Assembly (NCBI GenBank): GCA_946122785.1
Contig: CAMGYJ010000003.1
Coordinates: 33,063,811 to 33,127,810, forward strand
Length of the DNA stretch: 64,000 nt
Origin: Linum tenue
Lineage: Eukaryota > Streptophyta > Magnoliopsida > Malpighiales > Linaceae
Reading direction: 5' to 3'
Shown: piece by piece, positions 47,035-58,550 of the stretch
Layout: each line of letters opens with the position of its first letter
Numbering within the stretch: position 1 is the stretch's first letter
Notes under the pieces: generated by a model
Told to the model about the DNA's origin: nothing
What the model saw: the letters and a program-made list of their open reading frames with translations, nothing else
Databases searched by the model: none
Made by a program: the position numbers and the translations under genes

Positions 47035-47477
47035 CGAGGAAGATGATGAACGGTGCTCTTCAGTTTGATTTTGCAAAATGCTTTGCCTTGGCCGGTGGGC
47101 TACATTATTATCCAAATACTGTTTTAGTAGCATGCAATTGGGTCTTGCATGTTGTCTTCTGCATTTGGTTTTAGCTCTTGTATGCGTGAGTGCTTATGAA
47201 TACGGACAGGCAAGGTTGATTTTCTGTTGGTTGGTCCCTCTGTTTCTTCATTTAGCCAAAGAGCAAAGAGGAGGTGGTTTCAAGTGAGATGTAAGTAGAG
47301 TTAAAAAACAATCACACTTCAGTCTGAAACCCTTACCCTGTTCATATCTCTGTTAGTGCCATCATTATTATTTGTTCGATAGTTCCTTAATGGTTTGCTG
47401 GTGTGACTGGCTCGCTACTTCCTTTACTAGCCTAGCCTGTGCCGGGTGGCAGTTGCAAGCTATAATTTGGTCTCTTA
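47035..47477 (+). other. ALBA 3' UTR and junction with the LINE
   Basis: T-rich sequence without a coding frame is probably the 3' UTR of the ALBA gene. It ends at the A-tail of the minus-strand LINE. Confidence 0.5.
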
Positions 47478-47522
47478 TTTTTTTTTGTCGAAAAGATACT
47501 TGCATTAACAAGACAAAAAAAG

Positions 47523-48053
47523 TTACATCAAATCTATTTCCGAGCACAACCACGCTCGAAAATCAAAACCAACACTTCCCGTAGGAAACAAATCGAGGGC
47601 TTTCTTGGCCACCAAATGGGCCACCCTATTGTTCTGTCTACCTACAAACACCACACTAAACCCAACATTAGCTCCCAGCAGCCGACAAATTTCCTGGAAA
47701 ATAGCCCCGGCCTTCGCATCCCTAATGGTCCCTGCATTCACTTTGTCGATCACCACCTTCGCATCACCAACAAATTGGACATTCGAAAGACCCGCCTCCG
47801 CACACCAGCACAGCGCATCCCTAAGAGCCATTGTCTCCACCAACATCGGATCAACCATACCAGAGAGACACGACCCCCTTGCCAATAGAATACCACCAGC
47901 CTCGTCCTGCAGAACCATCCCAACTGATCCATGCGAACCAGTAGAAATCGCCCCATCAAAGGCGCACCTGTAAACACCCGGCACGATACCCGGCTCAACC
48001 ACCTGCACTGTCGGAGCAGTCACTCTCCCACTACTCGGAGCCAATCTATCCAT
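47523..48053 (-). pseudogene. LINE RNase H (RVT_3) domain
   Basis: The frame encodes CAFDGAISTGSHGSVGMVLQ, VETMALRDALCWCAEAGL, FVGDAKVVIDKV and RQNNRVAHLVAKKAL, a plant LINE-type RNase H with its acidic residues. It is in frame with the preceding zf-RVT part apart from the TAG at 48078-48080. It is the 3' end of ORF2, not a separate gene. Confidence 0.9.
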
Positions 48054-48077
48054 CCATTCCTGAACCTGAAATCTGAA

Positions 48078-49700
48078 CTACCTTTCCAGTGCAACAAATG
48101 TATCTTGCTGTCCCTCAAAAGCCACCAAGTTTCTAGACTTCCAAATTCGCCAGAGGAGACAAACAAGACGAACCACTCGCGCTGGAGAAGAATCCCGCTC
48201 TAAAAACCCACGAAAGAAGATAGGGAACGCCTGCTCTCGACCAATCAACCATTCATTCCGCAAACCCGACATTTCCCACAAAGCTACCGCCACCGGGCAC
48301 CAGAAAAATAAATGTTCTATGTTTTCTTCAGGAGCCCAGCACACAGGACATCGTGGTAAAACCAAAACCTTCTTCCGGATCAAAGCCTCCATCGTCGGGA
48401 GAGTGCGTTGCAAAATTTGCCAGATAAAAAGGCGGAGCTTGGGTTGAACCTCAAGGCCCCAGACTTTCATCCATAACCCCCTATCAACCGGATCACACCC
48501 TGGCTTCTTTCTCATGCTAGCGCGATTCAGGCTCTCCGCTAGCCTATACCCTGACTTCACAGTATATACCCCTGACGGGTCAAGTCGCCAAACCCAGACA
48601 TCCTCACTAGGAGTGCGCGGAATCGGTACTTGGAGGATAGCACGCACCGTGTTCAAAGTAAACGTCTGCAATAGACACTCTTGACACCAAGAACGTGTCT
48701 CCTGATCAATCAACGACACTACACACTCTCCGCCACCAAAGGGAGCCTCTTCTCTCATTTCCGGAAATCCCGGGAAAATTTTAGGGATCCATCCACTTGA
48801 CATGATGGGAATAGATTCCCCAGAGCCAACCTGGCACCCCAATCCCTTCATCAATAACCGGGCACCATGGAGAATGCTATGCCAGGCCCACGAGGGGCGA
48901 GAGCCCAGTTTAGCCAACAAGATAGATCCCTTGGGGAAATATTTCCCACGGAAAACTTGGGCCAACAAGGAGTCGGGTTCATCAAGAATACGCCAGGCTA
49001 CTTTGGCTAGTAAAGCTTGATTAAACTCCTCGAACCTCCGGAACCCCATCCCGCCCTCGTGCTTACTACGACACAGGCGACGCCAGGACACCCAAGGAAT
49101 GCCCGACCGACCCCCCGAGGATCCCCACCAGAATCTAGCCATATGCTTATCCATCCTCCGACATAGGGTCACAGGTAACTTAAAACACGACATCCCGTGT
49201 ACTGGCAAAGCCCCCGCCACAGCTTTTAAGAGAGTCTCCTTCGCTGCCCACGATAAATGTCGCTGTTTCCACCCTTTAATCCTCTCGAGCAACTTCTCCT
49301 CCAAAAACCGGAAGGTATCAGACTTTGATCTAGGCACCAACGTGGGAAGGCCCAAATACTTATCATGGACCCCAATTGCGCCAATCCCAAGGCAGCGCCC
49401 CATGGCTTCTTGCTCAGCATCTTCAATGTTCCGACTAAAACAGACAGCTGATTTAGCCAGATTGACTCTTTGCCCACTCAAAGCTTCATAATCCTGAAGT
49501 ATCGCCTTAACATTGTGGCAATCCTGCAGAGACCCGCGCAAGAACAGGTACGAGTCATCTGCAAAAAGGAGATGAGATACCCGGGGCGCCCGAGGACTCA
49601 CCCTCACCCCTTCAAGTCGCTTCCGATCTATAGCCTGGCGCAGCAAGGCAGATAACCCCTCCGTACATATGACAAATAGAAGAGGCGATAACGGATCCCC
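48078..49700 (-). pseudogene. LINE ORF2, second half of RT plus zf-RVT
   Basis: It contains the catalytic box LLFADDSYLF (FADD), then GQRVNLAKSAVCFS, KYLGLPTLVPRSK, HLSWAAKETLLKAVAGALPV and IPWVSWRRLCRSKHEGGMGF. The zinc-binding C-terminal motif follows (CPVCWAPEENIEHLFFWC). It is open for more than 500 codons, with the frame shifted relative to the upstream half. Confidence 0.93.
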
Positions 49701-51619
49701 TGCCGAAGCCCTCTAGTTGATCGAAAGAAACCGGACGGGCTACCATTAACCATAACAGAAAAGGACGGCGAGGAGATACACTCCTGAACCCAACGAACCC
49801 AAACTCGGTCAAAACCCAATTTTTCAAGAACCGCCAGTAAGAAAGGCCATTCAACCCTGTCATAGGCTTTCTCCATATCCACCTTTAAGGCCATATAACC
49901 TTTCTTACCCATTCTCTTGATCTTGAGGTAATGCATAATCTCATGCCCAATTAAAATATTATCCACAATCTGGCGTTTCCTAATGAAACCATTCTGCCCT
50001 GAAGACACAACTTGCGGTAGAACTACCGCCATCCTCTCCGCCATGATTTTGGTAATTATCTTATACACAAATTGGCACAAACTAATGGGACGTAATTGCC
50101 GCATAGACTCTACATTCTCAACCTTCGGAATCAAGGTAAGCCAAGTATGGTTAAAATTGCGTAAGATATGCCCATTCTGAAAGAATGAGCGCACAACGTT
50201 CACCACCGACTCTCCTACGATATCCCAAAAGGCTTTAAAGAATTTTCCAGTAAAACCATCAGAGCCCGGTGCCTGCAACGACCCCATGCAAAAGACTGTC
50301 TTTCGTATCTCCTCCTCTGTGACCTCAGCTACCAGGGCACCATTCATTTGTTCAGTGACTTTTGCCTCCAAGGGGAGAGCAGCGACCCGATCCCGGATAT
50401 TCCGGACATCCGCCTCAGCGGTGAACAACTGCTCATAGAAGCTAACCGCCACCTCCGCCTTCTCCGGTTCCTCTACCGCCCAGGTACCATCCTCCCTCTG
50501 CAGCTTGTCAACGAAATTCCTTTTTCTCCTGGTCCTTGTCACCGTATGAAAATACGATGAATTTTGGTCCCCCGTCCTGAGCCAACGCACCCTCGACTTC
50601 TGTTTCCAATGCATTTCTTCCGCAGCCCATTGCAAGGTGAGTTCCCGCTCCAATTGGTTAATCCGATCCCAATCCACCTGGGGTTCCTCTTTCAAGGCCC
50701 CAATCTCGGCCTGTAAGACACGAATCTGCCTTTCGGCATTGGTGGTCCCTGTCTTGCTCCATTGGAAAAGGAGATGCCGCAGCTTTTTAAGCCGTATCCA
50801 CAACTGGTACATAGCCGACCCCTGGACCGGTTCATTCCACACATTCTCCACCATCGGCCAAACCTCCACATTATCCGCCCATCTTGCATCAAAGCGGAAC
50901 AACCTCTTAGCCGTACGAGCGAAAGGTTTATCAGCCACAATCAAGGCTCTATGGTCTGAACCCAGGTCAGTCCCATGAACCATCAGCGACTCGGGGAAAG
51001 ATTGCATCCAGCTATCAGATGCCAAGGCCCTATCCAATCGTTCCTGAATGCAAGCCTCCCCCATCCGCCGATTCGTCCACGTAAAAGGGTTCCCAGAGAA
51101 ACCAAGATCGTGGAGCCCCAATACATCCACAAAATCCCGAAAAGGTTGTGAATGTACTGGGTTCCAAGGCCTTCCTCCTACTTTTTCATTAGAGGCTAAG
51201 ATATCATTAAAATCTCCCACCACCACATATGGTATCACAATATCGGCACAAACTCGCCGCAATTCATCGATTTGCACAGCACGCTCAACCGCACGACAAC
51301 TTAAATAAACAAAAACCACACAAATTTTTATTCCATCTTTTTCGACACAGACCGAAATAAAAAAAGACGAACTACTAAGCACCGAGACCAGAAGCTCGGG
51401 GGACCAACCCACTGCCAACCCTCCTGACGAATCAACAGCATCAACTAAGAAAAAATCAAAAAAACCTAAACCCCGAAGGCGACGAGACACAACTTTACGC
51501 CGCGATCGGGTTTCCGAAAAGAAAACAATTTCAGGATTATTAGACCGAACTACACCTAGGATCGACTGAAACGTGAGGGAAGGCCCAATTCCCCTCACGT
51601 TCCAAGCGAGAAGCCTCAT
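49628..51619 (-). pseudogene. LINE ORF2, endonuclease and first half of RT
   Basis: The frame starts MRLLAWNVRGIGPSL. The APE-type endonuclease has its key residues: N in AWNVRG, E in FFSETRS, D and N in VVGDFNDIL, and SDH in DLGSDHRALIV. The RT fingers and palm follow (APGSDGFTGKFFKAFW, LRPISLCQFVYKIITKI, MALKVDMEKAYDRVEW, TRGLRQG). A one-base loss in a run of C (49697-49700 on the plus strand) ends the frame. The ATG overlaps the ORF1 stop as ATGA. Confidence 0.94.
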
Positions 51620-52653
51620 TTGGCTGCCTGGGGCCGCTCAAGGCCGGCTTCCTCCACCTGGTTATCATCATCAATCTTTTTTCCGATCTCGTCCCCAATT
51701 GGGACTTCTTGAGGCGGAGCCTCCTCCATAGAATCATCAAGGCACAATTTCTTCACCGGGGTGGGATCTTTAGTAAGATCCTCCACAAGGTCCACCGGCC
51801 TCTTCCTATCCCCCATCTCATCATCCGATGGCGCTGTCATTCGGAAGGCAACTTGCTTGCCAGTCAACGGGGAAACCAGATTCCCAGAACCCGCCACCTC
51901 CTTTGTCCCACCTTCTGATTCCGCACCCACCTTTTGAGGCGCACTGCCCCCCACCGACCCATCCTCCTTCGATCCCACCTTTTGAGGCGCACTGCCCCCC
52001 ACCGACCCATCCTCCTTCGATCCCACGCCAGCTGACACTTCCTTCCTCCATCCAGCACGAACAGTTCCCCGCTTCCCATCCTTCTTAGACTCCTTCCCGC
52101 CACCTGTCTCTCTAGCTGCAGTACTGCCTTTACCCTCCCCCGTCTCCATTTTGAGCAGCTCACCTCGAACTTTAAGAATCAGCTTCGGCGAAGTCACAGA
52201 ACTCGCCCCACCTGCTGCATCTTTGATATCAGCCCTCGGCTTCCCCAGTACGGACTTGGCCACCTGCTTCCCCTTTCCATCTCTCGGCGCACCACTATTC
52301 TTCTGCTCACCAAGACCCAGCTTCCCACGATCTCCTTGCCCCTGTCCACCACGAGCAACCGCGCCATCCGACCTTCCAGAGACCCGGTCCCCTGCCACGG
52401 CAGGAATCGATTTCTTGAGCTCCCCTTTGCCAACCTCCACCTTCGTCCCCTTCCCAAGAGGGGCAGTCTCCACCACCTTCCTCTGCTGCTTCTCCGGTTT
52501 CTTCCCCGTAGCTTTATCAGAGGCAGGCAGAGCAAGGACAACTCCCTTGTTTGGATCACCCTCTGCCTCCTTATCCTCCATCAGCACCTCCCGAGCCTGC
52601 CCACTAGACCCCTTCCTCTTCCCCGGGAAACAGTTAAACTTAGACGGGATCAT
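51616..52653 (-). pseudogene. LINE ORF1, C-terminal part
   Basis: A 345-residue frame of low complexity (Lys/Gly/Glu/Pro-rich) represents the tail of ORF1. The usual DUF4283 domain and CCHC knuckle upstream are missing, so the element is truncated at its 5' end. A 48-bp unit is tandemly repeated at 51930-51977 and 51978-52025 (GSKEDGSVGGSAPQKV twice). Confidence 0.8.
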
Positions 52654-52665
52654 GTATATGGTGTA

Positions 52666-53381
52666 GGATAATTAGCATAAATGGTTACAAACCTTTGCAC
52701 TTAGTACAAAACAGTCACAAACCTTTAATTTGTAACCATTTGATAACAAAACTTTTTACTTAGAACGAAACGGTCACAAATTAAACAATGTGACCATTTC
52801 ATACCAGTTCAAACTTTTGTTACCGTGTCGTTGCAAATTAGACTTTTGGTGACCGTTTTGTACAAATTAAGTTCAAAAGTTTGAACGCTCAATCACCGTT
52901 ACAATTCGCTCTAGTTGTATGGTGGTTTTATTGATGTATGTGAATGATATGATCGTCATAAAGGATGACAATGAGAGAATTCAATGGCGCATAAACGAGT
53001 TCCAGACTGCTTTTTAGTTGAAAAAACTTTGTCTACTTTCTTACTTTCTTAGTATCGAAATTGAAAGGTCAACAAAGGGCATTCTTATTCGGCAAAGCAA
53101 ATATGTCGATGAACACATGACCTGACATCTTATATGTCGTTCAAGTGGTTAGTGTCATATACTTAACGAACAAACTACCCGATCTCAAAACATGACAAAC
53201 ATTTAATTTTTAACGATTCGGTAACAAACCTTTGCACTTAAAACAAAACGGTCACAAATTAAATAGCGGTGACCATTTTATACAATTTCAAAGTTTTATT
53301 ACCGTATTGTTACAAATTAAAGATTTGTGACCGTTTTGTACTAAGTGCAAAGATTTTTTTACCATTTATGCTAATTAGCCA
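52666..53381. mobile_element. Mutator-like element carrying a copia RT fragment
   Basis: The ends are GGATAATTAGCATAAATGG and, inverted, TGGCTAATTAGCATAAATGG. Exactly tatggtgta flanks both sides (52657-52665 and 53382-53390), the 9-bp Mutator signature. The inverted arms are about 200 bp (TTACAAACCTTTGCACTTAG, AACGGTCACAAATT). Between them, about 52908-53190 encodes a decayed copia RT piece in the plus sense: MYVNDMIVIKDDNERI (YVND for YVDD) and LLSYFLSIEIERSTKGILIR. It has no transposase. Confidence 0.9.
52908..53190 (+). pseudogene. Captured copia reverse-transcriptase fragment
   Basis: About 90 codons continue through two stops in one frame, including the altered catalytic box YVND at 52937-52948. 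It is not part of a copia element here: both sides are arms of the Mutator-like element. Confidence 0.85.
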
Positions 53382-53390
53382 TATGGTGTA

Positions 53391-53998
53391 GCTTCCATGG
53401 TACAGACTTGAGGGCATGATGTACAGATTATGGACCAGACAAACTATACCATTTAAATCAGGTCATGTCTGTGTGGTCCGGTACGTACAAGTTAGATCAT
53501 GTTGAGCGAAAAAGAGTAGTTTGTTTGGTCCACACTAATAAATTGATATTTTTTTTTATATTGAAACATAAATTCTAACACATGTATAATTCAAGTAAAT
53601 AACAAAGACACAAAGTCAGAGCAACTCAACTTCCATCATAACGTCATAAATACTAACATAATGTTATATGAAAGCATGATCATTTCTAATCTCTTATGGA
53701 ATGTGATTTATGAATGTAGGAGACACGATTCATAAAAACTTGGGTTGAGACTTGAATCTCGTTGGGGAGTGTATGTAGATTGGTCGAGTGGCCGCTAACA
53801 CGAATTGAGAAGTGGAGTCTATGGTTTGGTCCGATGAACCGCGTTTTGGGCCAGACAAGACCAAGAGGTCAAAACATCGCATAATATAGACCATAGATCA
53901 AACCAAACCTTTTTTAACGGTCTACGATCTATACCAAATTGTGTGGTCCGATTTAGTCCACGATTTTTTAGAGGCTCTGTCTATTTTCTCAGCCCTAA
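53391..53998. mobile_element. Non-autonomous element unit, parent of the tandem array
   Basis: The sequence is related to 41785-42480 and ends ...TATTTTCTCAGCCCTA. A 3' part of it (from about 53640, ATAAATACTAACATAATG) recurs at 54284-54630, showing that it was duplicated along with the array to its right. Confidence 0.55.
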
Positions 53999-55860
53999 TC
54001 AATTATTATAAGCTCTATCCAGATATTGGTGTCTATCTTAACTTATATTATGGCCGTTGTGGAGCAAGTTTTTGCCACGTAGGACAATGAAATCTCCACA
54101 AGTTTCCATTTTAACGGTCTACGATCCAGACCAAATTGTGTGGTCCGATTTAGTCCACGATTTTTTAGAGGCTCTGTCTATTTTCTCAGCCCTAATCAAT
54201 TATTATAAGCTCTATCCAGATATTGGTGCCTATCTTAACTTATATTATAGCCGTTGTGGAGCAAGTTTTTGCCACGTGATAAATACTAACATAATGTTAT
54301 ATGAAAGCATGATCATTTCTAATCTCTTATGGAATGTGATTTATGAATGTAGGAGACACGACTCATAAAAACTTGGGTTGAGACTTGAATCTCGTTGGGG
54401 AGTGTATGTAGATTGGTCGAGTGGCCGCTAACACGAATTGAGAAGTGGAGTCTATGGTTTGGTCCGATGAACCGCGTTTTGGGCCAGACAAGACCAAGAG
54501 GTCAAAACATCGCATAATATAGACCATAGATCAAACCAAACCTTTTTTAACGGTCTACGATCCAGACCAAATTGTGTGGTCCGATTTAGTCCACGATTTT
54601 TGAGAGGCTCTGTCTATTTTCTCAGCCCTAATCAATTATTATAAGCTCTATCCAGATATTGGTGTCTGTCTATCTTAACTTATATTATGGCCGTTGTGGA
54701 GCAAGTTTTTGCCACGTAGGACAACGAAATCTCCACAATTTTCCATTTTAACGGTCTACGATCCAGACCAAATTGCGTGGTTCGATTTAGTCCACGATTT
54801 TTGAGAGGCTCTGTCTATTTTATCAGCCCTAATCAATTATTATAAGCTCTATCCAGATATTGGTGCCTATCTTAACTTATATTATAGCCGTTGTGGAGCA
54901 AGTTTTTGCCACGTAGGACAACGAAATCTCCACAATTTTCCATGTCATTTTTAACATTTTAAGTTATTAGTTACATTAAAATAAAACTAAATAAACATGT
55001 ATATCTTAACTTATATTGAGAGGCTCTGTCTATTTTCTCAGCCCTAATCAATTATTATAAGCTCTATCCAGATATTGGTGTCTGTCTATCTTAACTTATA
55101 TTATGGCCGTTGTGGAGCAAGTTTTTGCCACGTAGGACAACGAAATCTCCACAATTTTCCATTTTAACGGTCTACGATCCAGACCAAATTGTGTGGTCCG
55201 ATTTAGTCCACGATTTTTTAGAGGCTCTGTCTATTTTCTCAGCCCTAATCAATTATTATAAGCTCTATCCAGATATTGGTGCCTATCTTAACTTATATTA
55301 TAGCCGTTGTGGAGCAAGTTTTTGCCACGTAGGACAACGAAATCTCCACAATTTTCCATGTCATTTTTAACATTTTAAGTTATTAGTTACATTAAAATAA
55401 AACTAAATAAACATGTATATCAATCATCATGACCAAGATTTTTGAGAGGCTCTATCTATTTTCTCAGCCCTAATCAATTATTATAAGCTCTATCCAGATA
55501 TTGGTATCTGTCTATCTTAACTTATATTATGGCCGTTGTGGAACAAGTTTTTGCCACGTAGGACAACGAAATCTCCACAATTTTCCATTTTAACGGTCTA
55601 CGATCCAGACCAAATTGTGTGGTCCGATTTAGTCCACGATTTTTGAGAGGCTCTGCCTATTTTCTCAGCCCCTAATCAATTATTATAAGCTCTATCCAGA
55701 TATTGGTACCTATCTTAACTTATATTATAGCCGTTGTGGAGCAAGTTTTTGCCACGTAGGGCAACGAAATCTCCACAATTTTCCATGTCATTTTTAACAT
55801 TTTAAGTTATTAGTTACATTAAAATAAAACTAAATAAACATGTATATCAATCATCATGAC
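53999..55860. repeat. Dimeric tandem-repeat array (about 200 + 215 bp)
   Basis: The phrase AGATATTGGT starts at 54021, 54218, 54654, 54855, 55070, 55271, 55496 and 55698. Spacings are 197, 436, 201, 215, 201, 225 and 202. Two alternating types exist: A copies read TGGCCGTTGTGG and lead into CCATTTTAACGGTCTACGAT, while B copies read TAGCCGTTGTGG and lead into CCATGTCATTTTTAACATTT. This makes four A-B dimers. The first is separated from the second by a re-copied piece of the unit at 53640. Copies are highly similar. Confidence 0.92.
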
Positions 55861-56075
55861 CAAGATTTGAACCTGTGACCTACAAGGTGTAACTATCATC
55901 ATTTCAAATGTTCAACCACTAGGATAAAGTATATTTGATGATATTAATCACAACAAAATATGTATATCAATCACCATAACTAAGATTTAATCATGCAAAC
56001 TACAAGCTCACACTGTAATCATTTCAAATTTTTAACCAATAGAATAAAATATCTTTCATGCAATTAATCACAACT
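55841..56075. repeat. Diverged about 120-bp tandem pair at the array edge
   Basis: TGTATATCAATCA(T/C)CAT(G/A)AC(C/T)AAGATTT begins at about 55841 and again at about 55960, followed in both by TCATTTCAAAT and TTCA/TTTAACCA. Confidence 0.65.
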
Positions 56076-58510
56076 ATTTTTTAACCAATAGAATAGCTAT
56101 CACGGTTAAAATTTTATATTCTATTTTTTAGCATTGATTAGAAAATCATTAACATCTACAAATAAATTATTTTTACTTTATAATATGTTTCATAATTGTT
56201 TATAATTCTTACAAATAATTAAAAAAATACGAAAAGCATAAATTTAGTTGGTAAACAATTATAAACTTTTACATAATTTGACATGTGATTTTATTTTAAA
56301 ATTGAAAAATGAAAAGTAAAGAATAATCTTCTTCCGCATTCTAGAACACGAAGAATTTAACATTTTATTTGTACGAACTACTATAAATATGTGAACCAAT
56401 GTAGATATGTTGCAGTTTGTTAGAAAATACTTACTATAAATATATGAAATATATCAACATAGTTCAGTCATATGGTACATTGATATATACACAAAATTTC
56501 ATGTTTAACAATATCACTAGACACCAATGGTCACCAAATGGTTTTTTTGTATATTTTTCAAAACCGAATTATGGTTATATGGTTTAAATATGTTTGTGAC
56601 CAATTGGTGAAAGAAGTTAAAAAACAATCATGTACATATACATAATGTATTTGTCATTTTTAGGATTGAATTTGACATTTCTCGTATATTAAAATGATAT
56701 CATTATCTTTTTTTATGTTATTCCGACTTCTTTCTCTTTTCATTTTCCGTACGTCATTAAATATTCTTCCATGCGCAATTATGAAACGCATTGTCTTTAT
56801 CTTTTTACTAATGTAATTATAATTTCTTTCTTTTCTCTTTTTATTGTTTGACATAAATTCCTTTCTTTTTCATACATGTGTAGATGTGCAACTTTGAGTC
56901 ATATTCAGATGAATAACACATAAGGTAAGCAAAGATTTGTAAACGAATCTTAAACTATTGGATATATGATGGTTGATATGTAAATAACTATTTTAATACT
57001 TACTTAATATGACACCCTAATACATATATTACTATTACTGTTTTTAGTAACCAGTTATACTCGCCGGACAGCCTTACTCATAAGATAATGATCTATATCT
57101 TCTCCGTTACCTTTAAGAGTATAGTTCAAAATGACTTATTGTCCCTCCCATTGACCATGGCAGAACATGGAGTATTCAGTTTTCCGTCACCCACCTCTCA
57201 GGTCTTCTGCCTTAACTTAACTGTCAAGATACATGCGATATGCTATATCTTATTCAGTCAAATAAACATCCATTCATCACCACATGCCATATCACATTCA
57301 TCATCTCAAACTCAAAAAATTCATACATCACAACATAAGGACCATCACCCAGCCTCTTGATAACTCAATTTTTAAACATGTATGCATCAAATATCACATC
57401 ATACTGACATTACCATGTAACCCCTGTCCTAACATAGCAAAACATCATATCATCCAATCTTAAATAATTGTATAAAACACCATAGAAAACCATCATCATC
57501 GACATGCACATTTCATATATCACATCATAGAAAGTCATCACTTAACCACATCATAAGTAATATTTATACAAGGATTCAATCACAAGCATGGTTAGGTTCA
57601 TTGCATTTTACACCTTAATTTGCCAAGTCATACATTCCTCGGGTAGTATAGTAGATGTCATGCATACCACCACAGATCGTACCTAGACTTGTGTCCTATA
57701 AATTCACTGCGGGTCATACCCTAACCGATGTCATGTATACCAGGGTGGGATGTACCCGGACCGTTGTCCTATAAAATCAACGCAGGATCATATCATGACG
57801 ATGTCCTGTAAATTCAGTTACTATACTGACTGCACAACATAACGCCTTTATGTTTGTATTAAGTCACACAATTCCAGTTACAGTCAGTCACATATTTAAT
57901 ATTGGATGATAATGTGAAGTGAAGACAAAGTGTCTCAATAACTAACATTTGCTTTGATATCATTCGTACAATGTTGAAGGTAAGAAGCATAGCAGAATAG
58001 TTTTGTTGTACTTTGATATAATGGTGGAAAAGGCTAGCGTACACTCGAGGTGTAATTTGCACCTTCATTCATACATATTATTTGTATGTTAATATATTTT
58101 GACAAATAAGAATCGGTGGTTATTATTTTTCATTAAATGAATCGTACGATTTGGATTAGAGAATTAGAGACCGTGGTTCACCTATTAGAGAATATGGTAT
58201 AGCATCATGTGCCAAACTTCGTTAATACATGGTCTAAATACCAACTCTATAGGAGTTCGGTAAGGTGGCGTACACGAGCTTAAACCATGTACAACTTATG
58301 AAGTTGACATTTGTTGGTCCAAGCGGTGATGAAGTTACAGCGTTGTTTAACTTTATTGTTGATCATCATTAAAACATAGAGTAAATGTAGCGGCCCTTAT
58401 ATCAGATAAGTCAGTGATAATAGGTAACAATAATAAATAATTATGAAAATTAAGAATCTGATACCATTGAAAAAAATAACAAATAATAGAAGGAAAAATA
58501 CAAACAGATA
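56076..58510. other. AT-rich DNA with an LTR-like relic, no gene
   Basis: 56076-57060 shows nothing recognisable. 57060-57860 is C/A-rich and resembles a decayed gypsy-type LTR. It contains a roughly 72-bp repeat at about 57655-57805 (ATGTCATG(C/T)ATACCA, TTGTCCTATAAA, CGCAGG) in two and a half copies. 57860-58510 leads into a Helitron 3' end. Confidence 0.45.
57655..57805. repeat. About 72-bp tandem repeat, two and a half copies
   Basis: Successive copies start ATGTCATGCATACC, ATGTCATGTATACC and ATGTCCTGTAAATTC, each with GTCCTATAAA(A/T)TCA about 45 bp later. Confidence 0.6.
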
Positions 58511-58515
58511 ACACT

Positions 58516-58544
58516 CGCCGCCCATCGGGCGGGCACAAAACTAG
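58516..58544 (+). mobile_element. Helitron 3' terminus
   Basis: A perfect hairpin, CCGCCC-atc-GGGCGG (58518-58532), is followed eight bases later by CTAG (58541-58544) and then T. The hairpin plus CTRR before a T is the end signature of Helitrons. The matching 5' TC end was not found, so the length of the element is unknown. Confidence 0.65.
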
Positions 58545-58550
58545 TGAAAT

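Larger units (their letters stand above)
47478..52656 (-). mobile_element. L1-type LINE, nearly full length, mildly damaged
   Basis: On the minus strand it runs ORF1 (5'-truncated), ORF2 endonuclease, reverse transcriptase, zf-RVT and RNase H, then a short A-tail (nine A, 47478-47486). Damage is slight: the missing N-terminal part of ORF1, a one-base frameshift in the RT near 49697-49700, and an in-frame TAG (48078-48080) before RNase H. The GC content is clearly higher than in neighbouring DNA. No clear target duplication was found. Confidence 0.95.

Noticed and set aside
46282..47133. 283-codon open frame on the minus strand across the ALBA 3' exons
   Set aside because: It is a mirror of the 24-bp RGG-coding repeat (Ser/Thr/Ile/Pro monotony) and crosses intron sequence. 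There is no domain and no independent start or promoter.
47460..52670. Target-site duplication of the large LINE
   Set aside because: The bases next to the A-tail and those next to the 5' end do not match convincingly. The 5' side is also disturbed by the Mutator-like insertion, so no duplication is claimed.
48802..52671. Many plus-strand frames of 60-170 codons across the LINE
   Set aside because: They are shadows of the GC-rich minus-strand LINE ORFs.
53999..55860. CRISPR-like regular repeats
   Set aside because: The repeat units are contiguous 200-bp monomers without unique spacers, and the genome is a plant nuclear one.
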